Origin: JAKFEW01 sp036675505
GTDB lineage: Bacteria > Cyanobacteriota > Sericytochromatia > S15B-MN24 > JAQBPE01
Length of the DNA stretch: 64,000 nucleotides
Assembly (NCBI GenBank): GCA_036675505.1
Contig: JAKFEW010000093.1
Span: 1-64,000, forward strand
Direction: 5' to 3'
Position 1 is the first letter of the stretch, and each line of letters opens with the position of its first letter. Below the pieces are notes generated by a model that saw only the letters and a list, made by a program, of their open reading frames with translations, was not told the DNA's origin and did no database searches. Position numbers and translations under genes: made by a program. Of the stretch, positions 53,323 through 62,607 are shown one piece after another.

Positions 53323-56300
53323 GTGATTCCCACGGCGTCCCCCCTCCAGGCGAAGCTCGACGCGGCGCGCAAGGAGCTGCTGGACCTCGGCTTGCGCAAC
53401 CCGATGCTCAACTACCGGCCTTCTCGTGCCCGAGGGCTGGTGTTGGTCGACGAGCTGCCCGCGGAGGTCTTCCGGCGCCTGGTGGTCGACGGCAAGGCCT
53501 TTTCGTTCCTGGCCGCCGAGGGCGAGCGTGCCGAGGGCTGGCTCGCCGATCCCGAAGGCGAAGTCCCGGCGCCGGCTGGCGAGAAGGCCGCGCGTCACAC
53601 CGACACGCGACTGCAGACCGCGCTGCCGCCCGCCGAGCTCCAGAAGGTGCTGCTCAACACCTTCTACGCGGCCCGCACCTTCGTGGAGGAGCAGGGCGCG
53701 AACGTGCTCTACCTGGCCCTCGGCATGCTGGAATGGGATGAGGCGGAGAAGCCTGACGTGCGGCGGGCGCCGCTGCTGCTCGTGCCGGTCGAGCTCGCGC
53801 GCACGAGCGCCCTCGCGCGCTTCAACTTGAAATGGACGGGCGAGGATCCGGGCGAGAACCTTTCGCTGCAAGCCAAGCTCAGGGCCGACTTCGGGCTCGC
53901 CTTGCCGCCGCTGCCGCCCGCCGAAGACCTGGACGTCGAGGCGTACCTCCAGGCGGTGGCAGCCGCCGTGGCCGAGCGCGGCTGGCGGGTGGACGCGCAG
54001 GCGGTGGCGCTGGGCTTCTTCGCCTTCGGCAAGTACTTCATGTACCGCGACCTCGACGCCGAGCAATGGCCCCAGGCGCTGCGGCCCGACGCCCATCCGG
54101 TGCTCGCGGCCCTGCTCGACCAGGGCTTCCGCGAGCCGCCCGCCGAGTTCGGCGAGGACGATCAGCTCGACACGAAGCTGCCGCCGGACGTGCCGGCCAG
54201 CGTGGTCGACCTCGACGGCTCGCAGGCCCTCGCGGTGCTCGGCGTGCGCGCCGGGCGCAACGTGGTGATCCAGGGGCCACCCGGCACCGGCAAATCCCAG
54301 ACGATCACGAACATCGTGGCGGACGCGATCGCCCGCGGCCGCACGGTGCTCTTCGTGGCCGAGAAGATGGCCGCGCTCGAAGTCGTGAAGCGCCGCCTCG
54401 ACGCCGTGGGGCTCGGCGACGCGTGCCTCGAGCTGCACAGCCACAAGACCAGCAAGCGCGCGGTGCTCGAGGAGCTCGCGCGCACCTGGGGCCTCGGCCG
54501 GCCGCGCGTGCCCGCCGCGGCCGCGGACGACGCGGGCCTCCACGCCGAGCTGCGCGAGCGGCTCAACGCTTACGCCGCCGCCGCCAACGCGCCGGTCGGC
54601 GAGAGCGGCGTGACGCCGCACGAGTCCGTCGGCGAGCTGCTCGCGCTCTGGCGTGAGACGCCCGACGCGCGCCTACCGGACGCGGCGGTGCCGCACGACC
54701 TGCGCGCCTGGACGGGGGCCGCCTACAAGCGCCGTGCCGCCCTGCTCGGCGAGGTCGTGGCGCGCCTGCGGGACACCGGCCCGATCGCGCGCCATCCTTT
54801 CCGCGGCGCGCGGCTCACCGCGCTGCCGCCCGGCCGCGACGTCGAGGTGCGCGAGGCGGTGAAGGCCGCGCGCGAAGCCACGACGCGCCTCTCGGCGGCG
54901 ATCGCTCCGCTCGCCAACCGCCTGGGCATGCCGGCCCCCGCTACGCGCGATGGCGCGATGCAGGTGGTGCTCGCCGCGGATCGCGCCGGTCGCGGCCCGG
55001 ACCTGACCGGCGTGAGCGTCGCGGATCGCGGCTGGGTGGCGCGCCAGGTGCGGCTCAAGGCCCTGCTCGAGGCGGGCGCCCGCCTCGCCGACCTCATGCG
55101 CGAGTGGGGCGAGGTGGTGGTGCCCGCGGCCTGGGACATGGACCTGGCCGCCGCGCGGGTGGCGATCGCCGCCCACGGCCGGCGCCTCTTCCGCTTCTTC
55201 AACGGCGAGTGGCGCCGCGCGAACAGCACCCTGCGCGGCATCTGCCTCGGCGCCCCGCCGGCCGCCCACGAGCGCCGGCTGGCCCTGCTCGACGCCTTGG
55301 CCGAGGGCCGGCGCCACCGCGCGCTGATCCGCGCCGAGGACTCGCTGGGCGAGGCGCTCTTCGAGGGGCCCTGGGCCGCCGAGGGCTCGGATTGGGATGC
55401 GCTCTCGCGCATCTTCGATTGGGTGCGCGACCTCCACGAGGAGGTCGACGCCGGTCGCCTGCCCACCGGCCTGCTGGCCTTCCTGGAGGCCAACCCGCGC
55501 GGCCTGCCGGACGCCCCCGAGCTCGTGCCCGCGGGCGCGGCCCTGGATACCTTCGACGCCGCCTGGAGCCGCCTCGTGGCGCGCCTCGAGTGGGCGCCCG
55601 CGGCCGAGGACCCGGCGCTCGGCCGGCAGGCCTTCGCGGACCTCGAGGCACGGCTCGACCGCTGGTTCCTCTCGCCCGAAGCCTTGCAAGGGCTCGCGAG
55701 CTTCAACCGCCTGGCCGGGCAGCTCGAGGCCGAGGGCCTGGGCGCCCTCGCCCGGCACGTCACGGGCCCCGACGGCGCCGAGCTCGCCCCGCGCTTGCCG
55801 GCGGCCTTCGCGCGCGCCTGGCACGAGACCCTGCTCGACCGCGCGATGCGCGAGCGGCCGGCGCTCGCCGCGTTCGACGGCGCCAGCCACGAGATCCAGC
55901 GCGATCGCTTCCGCAAGCTCGATCGGCTGGTCATCGAGCACACGCGTGCCAAGCTCGCGACCGCCCACTGGGAAGGCCTGCCGCGCAGCGAGGGCGCAGG
56001 CCAGTGGGCCCTGTTGCGGCGCGAGATGGAGAAGAAGGCCCGCCACCTGCCGATCCGCCAGCTGATCGGCAAGGCCGGCCACGCCGTTCAGGCGATCAAG
56101 CCGGTCTTCATGATGAGCCCGCTCTCGATCGCGACCTTTCTGCCGCCCGGCGGCCTGGTGTTCGACCTCGTGGTCTTCGACGAGGCGTCGCAGGTCAAGC
56201 CCGTGGACGCCTTCGGCGCGATCATGCGCGGGGCCCAGGTGGTGGTGGTCGGCGACAAGCGCCAGATGCCGCCCACGAGCTTCTTCGACACGCTCGCCAA

Positions 56301-58089
56301 TCCGGATGCCGCGGATGCCGCGGAGGACGAGGACGCCGTCACCGCGGATTTCGAGAGCGTGCTCGGGCTCTTCGAGGCCCAGGGCGCGCCCCAACACATG
56401 CTGCGCTGGCACTACCGCAGCCGGCACGAGTCGCTGATCGCGGTCTCGAACGCGGAGTTCTACGAGAACCGCCTGGTGGTCTTCCCGAGCCCCGACGCGG
56501 ACCGCGAGGAGGCCGGCCTGCGCTTCCACCACCTCGCGGACGCCGTCTACGACCGCGGCGGCAGCCGCACCAACGCGGCCGAGGCGCGCGCGGTGGCGCA
56601 GGGCGTGCTCGCCCACGCCCGCACGCGCCCGGACCTCAGCCTCGGCGTCGCCGCGTTCAGCGTGGCGCAGGCCACGGCCATCCAGACCGAGGTGGAGAAG
56701 GTCCGGCGGGCGCACCCCGAGGCCGAGGGCTTTTTCGCGAGCGCGCACCGCCACGAGCCCTTCTTCGTGAAGAACCTCGAGACCGTGCAGGGCGACGAGC
56801 GCGACGTGATGCTCGTGAGCGTGGGCTACGGCCGCGACGCCGAGGGCAAGGTGGCGATGAACTTCGGGCCGCTGAACCAGGAAGGCGGCGAGCGCCGCCT
56901 GAACGTGCTGATCACCCGTGCGCGGCTACGCTGCGAGGTGTTCAGCTCGATTCGCGGCGATGAGATCCGCGCGGGCGAGCGCGAGCCGCGCGGCGTCTCG
57001 GCGCTGCGCCGTTTCTTGACCTATGCGGAGACCGGTCGCCTCGAAGGCCCCACGGGCACGCTGCGCGCCCTGGACCCAGACGCCTTCGCCGACGAGGTGG
57101 TGCAGGCGCTCACGGCGGCGGGCTGGGACGTCACCCGCGAGGTGGGCGTGGAAGGCGGCCTGATCGACGTGGCCGTGCGCGACCCGCAGCGGCCCGGCCG
57201 CTACCTGCTCGGCGTGGTGTGCGACGGCGCGGCGTACGGCGGCGCGCGCACGGCCCGCGACCGCGATCGCCTGCGCGAGCAGGTGCTCGGCTCGCTCGGC
57301 TGGCGGCTCTACCACGCCTGGTGCATCGACTGGCTGCGCCGCCCGGACCACGAGCGCCGGCGCCTCGTGACGGCGGTGGAAGCCGCGGCCCAGGAGGCCG
57401 AGCGCGCCGACGAAGCCGAGCCGATGCCAGCCACCGAAGGCGGGCCCGCTGCGCAACAGCGGTTGGGAGCGCCCACCCCCCGGCCGGCGGTGGAGCGTGA
57501 CCAGGCGACGCCCGAGGCCGTCCGCCAGGCGCCGGTTCCGAGCTACCGGCTCGCCGAGCCCCACGTGCGCCTGGACAACCGCGACCTGCCGGACATCTCC
57601 GTGAACGTCGTGGCCGGTTGGATCGCGGAAGTCGTTGCGGTGGAGGGACCGGTGCACCTCGCCGAGGTCGCGCGGCGGATCGCCGCGGCCGGTGGCGTGA
57701 AGCGGCCCGGACCACGCTTCCGCGCCGCGCTCGAGGACGCGGTCGGCTTCGCGCTGCGCCAGGGCATCGAGCGACGCGGCGACTTCCTGTGGGCGACCGG
57801 CATGGCCGCCGCGCCGCTGCGCGATCGGAGCGGGCTGCCGCCCGCGAGCAAGAAGCTCGAGTGGGTCTCGCCGGAAGAGCTCGACGCCGCGATCGTGCGC
57901 GCGGTCGCGGATGCGCTCGGGCTGCAGCCCGCCCAGGCGGCGGTCGAGGGCCTCAAGCTGCTCGGCTTCGCGCGCCCCGGCGAGCCGGCGCGGGCGCGGG
58001 CGGAAGCCGCGGTGGAGGGCCTGATCGTGGCCGGCCGGCTCGCGCGCCGGGGCGAGCTCGTCGTGCCCGGGGAGATGGAGAATGGCTGA
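53323..58089 (+). CDS. DUF4011/SF1 helicase-nuclease-DUF3320 protein
   Basis: 1588 residues from GTG 53323 (MIPTASPLQAKLDAARKELLDLGLRNPMLNYRP). DUF4011-type N-terminus, then an SF1/UPF1-like helicase: Walker A QGPPGTGKSQTITNIVADAI (about residue 320), Walker B VFDEASQVKPVDAFG (D953-region), motif III VVVGDKRQMPP, motif V TVQGDERDVMLVSVGYG, motif VI LNVLITRARLRCEV. A C-terminal restriction-endonuclease-fold (MTES_1575) region has IDVAVRD at D1282 and CDGAAYGGARTARDRDRLR. Canonical members read IECDG..YHSS here; this copy has V1299 instead of Glu and Gly instead of His, so nuclease activity is uncertain. DUF3320 ends the protein. Such proteins are often in defence islands. Overlaps the SulP gene by 8 bases. 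Confidence 0.88.
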   Translation: MIPTASPLQAKLDAARKELLDLGLRNPMLNYRPSRARGLVLVDELPAEVFRRLVVDGKAFSFLAAEGERAEGWLADPEGEVPAPAGEKAARHTDTRLQTALPPAELQKVLLNTFYAARTFVEEQGANVLYLALGMLEWDEAEKPDVRRAPLLLVPVELARTSALARFNLKWTGEDPGENLSLQAKLRADFGLALPPLPPAEDLDVEAYLQAVAAAVAERGWRVDAQAVALGFFAFGKYFMYRDLDAEQWPQALRPDAHPVLAALLDQGFREPPAEFGEDDQLDTKLPPDVPASVVDLDGSQALAVLGVRAGRNVVIQGPPGTGKSQTITNIVADAIARGRTVLFVAEKMAALEVVKRRLDAVGLGDACLELHSHKTSKRAVLEELARTWGLGRPRVPAAAADDAGLHAELRERLNAYAAAANAPVGESGVTPHESVGELLALWRETPDARLPDAAVPHDLRAWTGAAYKRRAALLGEVVARLRDTGPIARHPFRGARLTALPPGRDVEVREAVKAAREATTRLSAAIAPLANRLGMPAPATRDGAMQVVLAADRAGRGPDLTGVSVADRGWVARQVRLKALLEAGARLADLMREWGEVVVPAAWDMDLAAARVAIAAHGRRLFRFFNGEWRRANSTLRGICLGAPPAAHERRLALLDALAEGRRHRALIRAEDSLGEALFEGPWAAEGSDWDALSRIFDWVRDLHEEVDAGRLPTGLLAFLEANPRGLPDAPELVPAGAALDTFDAAWSRLVARLEWAPAAEDPALGRQAFADLEARLDRWFLSPEALQGLASFNRLAGQLEAEGLGALARHVTGPDGAELAPRLPAAFARAWHETLLDRAMRERPALAAFDGASHEIQRDRFRKLDRLVIEHTRAKLATAHWEGLPRSEGAGQWALLRREMEKKARHLPIRQLIGKAGHAVQAIKPVFMMSPLSIATFLPPGGLVFDLVVFDEASQVKPVDAFGAIMRGAQVVVVGDKRQMPPTSFFDTLANPDAADAAEDEDAVTADFESVLGLFEAQGAPQHMLRWHYRSRHESLIAVSNAEFYENRLVVFPSPDADREEAGLRFHHLADAVYDRGGSRTNAAEARAVAQGVLAHARTRPDLSLGVAAFSVAQATAIQTEVEKVRRAHPEAEGFFASAHRHEPFFVKNLETVQGDERDVMLVSVGYGRDAEGKVAMNFGPLNQEGGERRLNVLITRARLRCEVFSSIRGDEIRAGEREPRGVSALRRFLTYAETGRLEGPTGTLRALDPDAFADEVVQALTAAGWDVTREVGVEGGLIDVAVRDPQRPGRYLLGVVCDGAAYGGARTARDRDRLREQVLGSLGWRLYHAWCIDWLRRPDHERRRLVTAVEAAAQEAERADEAEPMPATEGGPAAQQRLGAPTPRPAVERDQATPEAVRQAPVPSYRLAEPHVRLDNRDLPDISVNVVAGWIAEVVAVEGPVHLAEVARRIAAAGGVKRPGPRFRAALEDAVGFALRQGIERRGDFLWATGMAAAPLRDRSGLPPASKKLEWVSPEELDAAIVRAVADALGLQPAQAAVEGLKLLGFARPGEPARARAEAAVEGLIVAGRLARRGELVVPGEMENG

Positions 58090-59977
58090 ATCGCAGGCCC
58101 CCCTGCCCGGCGGGAAGACCGGCTGGTTCTCCAACTTGAAAGGCGATCTCTTCGGCGGCGTCACCGCCGGCGTGATCGCGCTGCCGCTGGCGCTCGCCTT
58201 CGGCGTGTCGTCGGGCCTCGGCCCGGCCGCGGGCATGTATGGCGCGATCGCGGTAGGCGTCCTGGCGGCGGCCTTCGGTGGCACGCCGTCCCAGATTTCG
58301 GGCCCCACCGGCCCGATGACGGTCGTGGTGGCGGGTGCCGTCGCCGCGATGACCGGCGACCCGGCGCTGATCTTCGTCGCCATCGCGCTCGCCGGCCTTA
58401 TGCAGATCGCCTTCGGCCTGCTCAGGCTGGGCGGCTTCATCCGCTACATGCCGTACCCGGTCGTGTCCGGCTTCATGAGCGGCATCGGCGTGATCATCAT
58501 AGCGCTCCAGCTGCTGCCGATGTTGGGCGCCCCAGGCGCCGCGAGCGTGATCGGCGGCCTCAAGCGGCTGCCCGATGCGCTCGTCCACACCAACGTCGTG
58601 GCGCTCGGGCTCGGGCTCGCGGCGATCGCGCTCGTTTACGCCACCAAGGCGATCGCGCCGAAGGTGCCGGGCGCCCTCGTGTCGCTGATCGGCCTCACGA
58701 TCGCCGCCTGGGCGCTCAGGCTCGACGTGCCGCACATCGGCACGATCCCCACCGGCTTGCCGGCGTTGCACCTGCCGCCGCTGGATCCCTTCGCCATCGC
58801 AGCGGTCGTGCCCACGGCGTTCATGCTCGCCGCGCTGGGCTGCATCGACTCGCTGCTCACCTCGGTGGTGGCCGACAACGTCACGCGGACCCGCCATGAC
58901 AGCGACAAGGAGCTGATCGGCCAGGGCATCGGCAACGCCGTCGCCGGCCTGATCGGCGGCGTCCCCGGCGCCGGCGCCACGATGCGCACGGTCGCGAACA
59001 TCCAGGCCGGCGGCAGGACGCCGCTCTCGGGCATCGTCCACGGCCTGCTGCTGCTCGCGATCATGCTGGGCCTCGCGCCGCTCGCGGCCAACATCCCGCT
59101 CGCCGTGCTCGCCGGCATCCTGGTCACGGTGGGCATCGGCATCGTCGACTACCGCGGCCTCACGCACTTCTGGCGCGTGCCGCGCGCGGACGCCGTCGTG
59201 ATGGGCGTGGTGCTGGTGATGACGGTCTTCGTGGACCTGATTCAGGCCGTGGCCGCAGGCATGGTGATGGCGAGCCTGATCTTCGTGAAGCGCATGAGCG
59301 ACATGGAAGTCGCCGTGCCGACCTCGGTCGGCGGCGGCGGGTCGCTCGACGAAGACGCGGACCAGCGCCCCCGCGAGGTGCTCGACGACATCTACGTGGT
59401 GCCCGTGAGCGGCTCGCTCTTCTTCGGCAACGCGCTTCCGCTCCAGGGCCTGATCATGGGCCTCACGGACGCCCGGGCGATCGTGCTCGATCTGTCGGAC
59501 ACGCCCTTCCTGGACCAGTCCGCGGCGTACGCCATCTCGGACGTCGCGCTGGACCTCGGCGGCAAGGGGATCGCGCTTTACATCTGCGGCCTGCGCGACC
59601 AGCCGCGGCGGATCCTTCGCCTGACCGGCATCGCGCCAGGAGAGCTCCCGAAGAGTCAGATCTTCGACGATTGCAAGGACGCCGTCCTGGCCGCGGCCGG
59701 GCCCGAAGCCCTGGGCTGGATCGGCGGGCTGGGCGTGATGGGGGCGATCGACCTCTCCACCAAGTCGGGCATCCTCGAGCTCCCGGCGCCGGCGGCGCTG
59801 GTGGGCCAGTCGCTGGGCGAGGCCCAGATCCGGCAGCGGTACGGCGTCAACGTGGTCGGCATCCTGCGAGGCGGCGTGGTCGACGCCGCCCCGCACGGGA
59901 GCACCCGCATCGAGGCCGGTGACGTGCTCGCGCTGGTCGGCCCCACGGAGCGGCTGCAGGCCTTCGAGCGAGGCTAG
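58082..59977 (+). CDS. SulP-family anion transporter with STAS and C-terminal RCK_C domain
   Basis: 631 residues. Sulfate permease-type membrane domain (residues 18-420, about 12-14 segments; LFGGVTAGVIALPLALAFGV.., GPTGPMTVVVAGAV, RYMPYPVVSGFMSGIGVIIIALQL), STAS domain (430-545; PVSGSLFFGNALPLQGLI.., VLDLSDTPFLDQSAAY) and, unusually, a TrkA_C/RCK_C ligand-binding domain (555-631; AIDLSTKSGILELPAPAALVGQSLGEAQIRQRYGVNVVGILRGG). That last part parallels the KtrA C-terminus next door. The membrane domain resembles BicA-like bicarbonate transporters; substrate unproven. Start ATG overlaps the helicase end. Confidence 0.9.
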   Translation: MAESQAPLPGGKTGWFSNLKGDLFGGVTAGVIALPLALAFGVSSGLGPAAGMYGAIAVGVLAAAFGGTPSQISGPTGPMTVVVAGAVAAMTGDPALIFVAIALAGLMQIAFGLLRLGGFIRYMPYPVVSGFMSGIGVIIIALQLLPMLGAPGAASVIGGLKRLPDALVHTNVVALGLGLAAIALVYATKAIAPKVPGALVSLIGLTIAAWALRLDVPHIGTIPTGLPALHLPPLDPFAIAAVVPTAFMLAALGCIDSLLTSVVADNVTRTRHDSDKELIGQGIGNAVAGLIGGVPGAGATMRTVANIQAGGRTPLSGIVHGLLLLAIMLGLAPLAANIPLAVLAGILVTVGIGIVDYRGLTHFWRVPRADAVVMGVVLVMTVFVDLIQAVAAGMVMASLIFVKRMSDMEVAVPTSVGGGGSLDEDADQRPREVLDDIYVVPVSGSLFFGNALPLQGLIMGLTDARAIVLDLSDTPFLDQSAAYAISDVALDLGGKGIALYICGLRDQPRRILRLTGIAPGELPKSQIFDDCKDAVLAAAGPEALGWIGGLGVMGAIDLSTKSGILELPAPAALVGQSLGEAQIRQRYGVNVVGILRGGVVDAAPHGSTRIEAGDVLALVGPTERLQAFERG

Positions 59978-60062
59978 CAACGGCCCAGCGGGCGGCGTGT
60001 GCTGGCCGGCCGCCGGGTGTCGGAGTATCATTGTCGCCCGATCCCCGTCGCGAGGAGACCCC

Positions 60063-60731
60063 ATGCCCGTCCGCAAGCAATACGCCGTCATCGGCCTCGG
60101 CCGCTTCGGCCGCTCCGTCTGCCGAACGCTGACGAGCCTCGGCCATGAAGTCCTGGGGGTCGAGGAAAATCCCGAGCTGATCCGCGCCGCGCAAGACGAA
60201 GAGATCGTCACGCACGTCATCCAGATGGACGCGACGAACATCCATGCGTCGCGCGAGGCGGGGCTGCGCAACGTCGACGCCGCCGTGGTGGCCATCGGGA
60301 CGGACCTCGAGGCCAGCGTGCTGATCGTGCTCAACCTGATCGAGCTCGGGGTCAAGGAAATCGTCGCGAAGGCGTCGCACCGTCGCTATGGCCAGGTGAT
60401 CGAGCGAGTGGGCGCGGGCCACGTGCGCGTGGTCTACCCCGAGGAGCAGATGGGCGAGCGCGTGGCGCACGGCCTCGGCGGCCTCGGCGTCATGGAGTCG
60501 ATCGACCTCGACCCGCACACGAGCATCATCGAGGTCCCTGCTCCGCGCACCATGCTGGGCCGCACGCTGGCCGAAGTCCAGGTCCGCCAGAACTTCGGCG
60601 TCACGGTGATCGCGATCCTCCGGGGAGACAAGGTCAACGCCGCACCGGCCGGCGCCGATCGCATCGAGCTGGGCGACGTCCTGGCGCTGATCGGCCCCAA
60701 CGACCGGCTGACCGCGCTGCAGCGGGCCTGA
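60063..60731 (+). CDS. ktrA: Potassium-uptake regulatory subunit (KtrA/TrkA)
   Basis: 222 residues, normal for KtrA. RCK_N Rossmann domain (residues 5-125; YAVIGLGRFGRSVCRTLTSLGHEVLGVEENPE, GxGxxG) binds ATP/ADP or NAD; RCK_C (135-222; DLDPHTSIIEVPAPRTMLGRTLAEVQVRQNFGVTVIAILRGDKVNAAP) binds c-di-AMP in several bacteria. Start at ATG 60063 with GAGGAG six bases upstream. Its RCK_C is clearly paralogous to the end of the preceding transporter. Controls KtrB. Confidence 0.96.
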   Translation: MPVRKQYAVIGLGRFGRSVCRTLTSLGHEVLGVEENPELIRAAQDEEIVTHVIQMDATNIHASREAGLRNVDAAVVAIGTDLEASVLIVLNLIELGVKEIVAKASHRRYGQVIERVGAGHVRVVYPEEQMGERVAHGLGGLGVMESIDLDPHTSIIEVPAPRTMLGRTLAEVQVRQNFGVTVIAILRGDKVNAAPAGADRIELGDVLALIGPNDRLTALQRA

Positions 60732-60735
60732 GGCC

Positions 60736-62106
60736 ATGCCTTTCATGCCCCGGGCGACGGCCGCTCGCAGCTGGTCGCCCAACGCCTTCCAGGTGGTGCT
60801 GCTGGCCTTCACGACCTTCGCGGCCATCGGCACGGTGCTGCTTTCGCTGCCGATCGCGCGGGCGGGCGAGCCGCACCGTTTCATCGACGACCTCTTCATC
60901 GCGACCTCGGCCGTCTGCGTGACGGGCCTCGTCACCATTGATCCGGGCACAAGCTACAGCCCGTTCGGCCAGGCGATCGTGGCGCTGCTGATCCAAATCG
61001 GCGGGCTGGGTTATATGACCCTCTTCACGCTCGGCATCCTGCTGGTCGGCAAGCGACTCTCGATGCGCGACCGCGTCGCGCTCCAGCTGACGACGGACCA
61101 GGTGGGGCTCGGTGGCCTGGTCACGTATATCCGGCGAATCGTGGCCTTCACGGCGATCGCCGAGATAGGGGGCGCGCTCGCGCTCATGGCCGTCTTCGTG
61201 CCGGAGCACGGGCTCGGCCGCGGGGCGTGGTTGGCGGTTTTCCACGCCGTGTCGGCCTTCAACAACGCCGGCTTCAGCCTGTTCCCGAACGGCGCGATGG
61301 CCCTCCAGGGCCACGCGCCCGCGCTGCTGATCATCAGCGCCCTGGTGATCGCGGGCGGACTCGGCTTCGCCGTCGTCAACGAGATCCGCTGCCGCCTGAC
61401 CGGCCGCCGCAGCGAGGTCGGCCCCACCTGGTCGCCGCTCGCGACCATCGTCCTCACGTTGACCGCCGTGTTCCTGGTGGCGGGCACGGGGCTCATCTGG
61501 CTCTTCGAGCACGCGAACCCCAACACGCTGGGCCCGATGAGCCTGGGCGGCCAGCTCGTCAACGCCTTCTTCACCGCCGTGCAGCCGCGAACCGCCGGGT
61601 TCAATAGCTTGGACACCGCTGCGCTCACGGAGCCGACGGTCATGCTGACGTTGGTGATGATGTTCATCGGCGCGGGGCCGGGCGGCACCGCGGGCGGCAT
61701 CAAGCTGACCACCTTCGCGATCCTGCTCGCGACCGTGGCCTCGGCGCTGCGTGGCCAGGACGACGTGAACCTGCCGGGCTTGCGCCGGCGCGTGAACGAG
61801 AAGCTCGTGCGCAAGGCTGTGGCGGTGTTCTTCCTGTCGATCGCGTACATCCTCGTGATGGCCGGCGTGATCGAGGCACTCGAGCCGCACAACTTCATCC
61901 TCGTGCTGTTCGAGGTCATCTCGGCCTTCTTCACGGTGGGCCTCTCGCTCGGCATCACCGGCCAGCTCGGCGACGTTTCGAAGTGCTTGATCGTGCTCAC
62001 GATGCTGGCCGGCCGCGTAGGCATCCTCGCCGTGATGCTGTCGATCATCACGCACCGCCGGCCGTCGGCGGTGCGCTACGGTGAAGAGCCCTTGATGATC
62101 GGCTGA
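60736..62106 (+). CDS. ktrB: Potassium/sodium translocating subunit (KtrB/TrkH)
   Basis: 456 residues, four MPM repeats of the K+ channel-like SKT family. Filter-type glycines visible: TSAVCVTGLVTIDPGTSY, HAVSAFNNAGFSLFPNG, QPRTAGFNSLDTAAL, FEVISAFFTVGLSLGITGQLGD. Potassium uptake with KtrA; the two start four bases apart. Two genes together restore turgor under low potassium or osmotic stress. Confidence 0.96.
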   Translation: MPFMPRATAARSWSPNAFQVVLLAFTTFAAIGTVLLSLPIARAGEPHRFIDDLFIATSAVCVTGLVTIDPGTSYSPFGQAIVALLIQIGGLGYMTLFTLGILLVGKRLSMRDRVALQLTTDQVGLGGLVTYIRRIVAFTAIAEIGGALALMAVFVPEHGLGRGAWLAVFHAVSAFNNAGFSLFPNGAMALQGHAPALLIISALVIAGGLGFAVVNEIRCRLTGRRSEVGPTWSPLATIVLTLTAVFLVAGTGLIWLFEHANPNTLGPMSLGGQLVNAFFTAVQPRTAGFNSLDTAALTEPTVMLTLVMMFIGAGPGGTAGGIKLTTFAILLATVASALRGQDDVNLPGLRRRVNEKLVRKAVAVFFLSIAYILVMAGVIEALEPHNFILVLFEVISAFFTVGLSLGITGQLGDVSKCLIVLTMLAGRVGILAVMLSIITHRRPSAVRYGEEPLMIG

Positions 62107-62229
62107 CCGACCTTTGCCACGCTCGGCTGCTTCGTCCAAACATCAGCGAAGATCCACGGCGACTTCGGTGTCGTGATGTCGGCTGCTCGGTAGAATAGGG
62201 TCGTACGCCGTAAGGAGGTCCACACGCCA

Positions 62230-62607
62230 ATGGCCCGAATCCTCTTCATCGAAGACGACTACGCGCTTCGCGACCTCGCCACCATCGCCCTGCTGCGCGC
62301 CGGGCACGACGTCACCACCGCGAGCGACGCGCGCAACGCCTTCATCCACCTGCTCCAGCATGAATTCGACGCCCTCGTGGTCGACGTGGGCCTGCCCGAC
62401 ATGGACGGGCTCGCGATCACGCGCTCCCTGCGCGCGGTGCCGAAGTGGGAGGATCTGCCGATCCTCGCCGCGACCGGCTTCTGCGGCAAGGCCCACATCG
62501 ACGAGATGATCGCCGCCGGCATGGACGGCGTGATCGACAAGCCTTACCGGCCCAGGGAGCTGGTGCAGGCGGTCGCCGATCTGCTCTACATCTGCCGCGC
62601 GGCTTAA
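62230..62607 (+). CDS. Single-domain response regulator (CheY-like receiver)
   Basis: 125-residue receiver with no output domain. Acidic pocket E8, D9, D10; phosphoacceptor D52 in VVDVGLPDMDG; switch Thr in AATGF; and the conserved lysine in IDKPYRP. Strong AAGGAGG ribosome binding site and TAGAAT 10-like box upstream. Could be a partner of the soluble histidine kinase at 28591 or of others elsewhere. Its last bases overlap the convergent membrane-protein gene. Confidence 0.95.
   Translation: MARILFIEDDYALRDLATIALLRAGHDVTTASDARNAFIHLLQHEFDALVVDVGLPDMDGLAITRSLRAVPKWEDLPILAATGFCGKAHIDEMIAAGMDGVIDKPYRPRELVQAVADLLYICRAA

Noticed and set aside
53323..58089. Mokosh type II defence system
   Set aside because: The helicase family is related, but there is no phospholipase-D HKD motif; the nuclease region instead resembles the REase fold and is followed by DUF3320.
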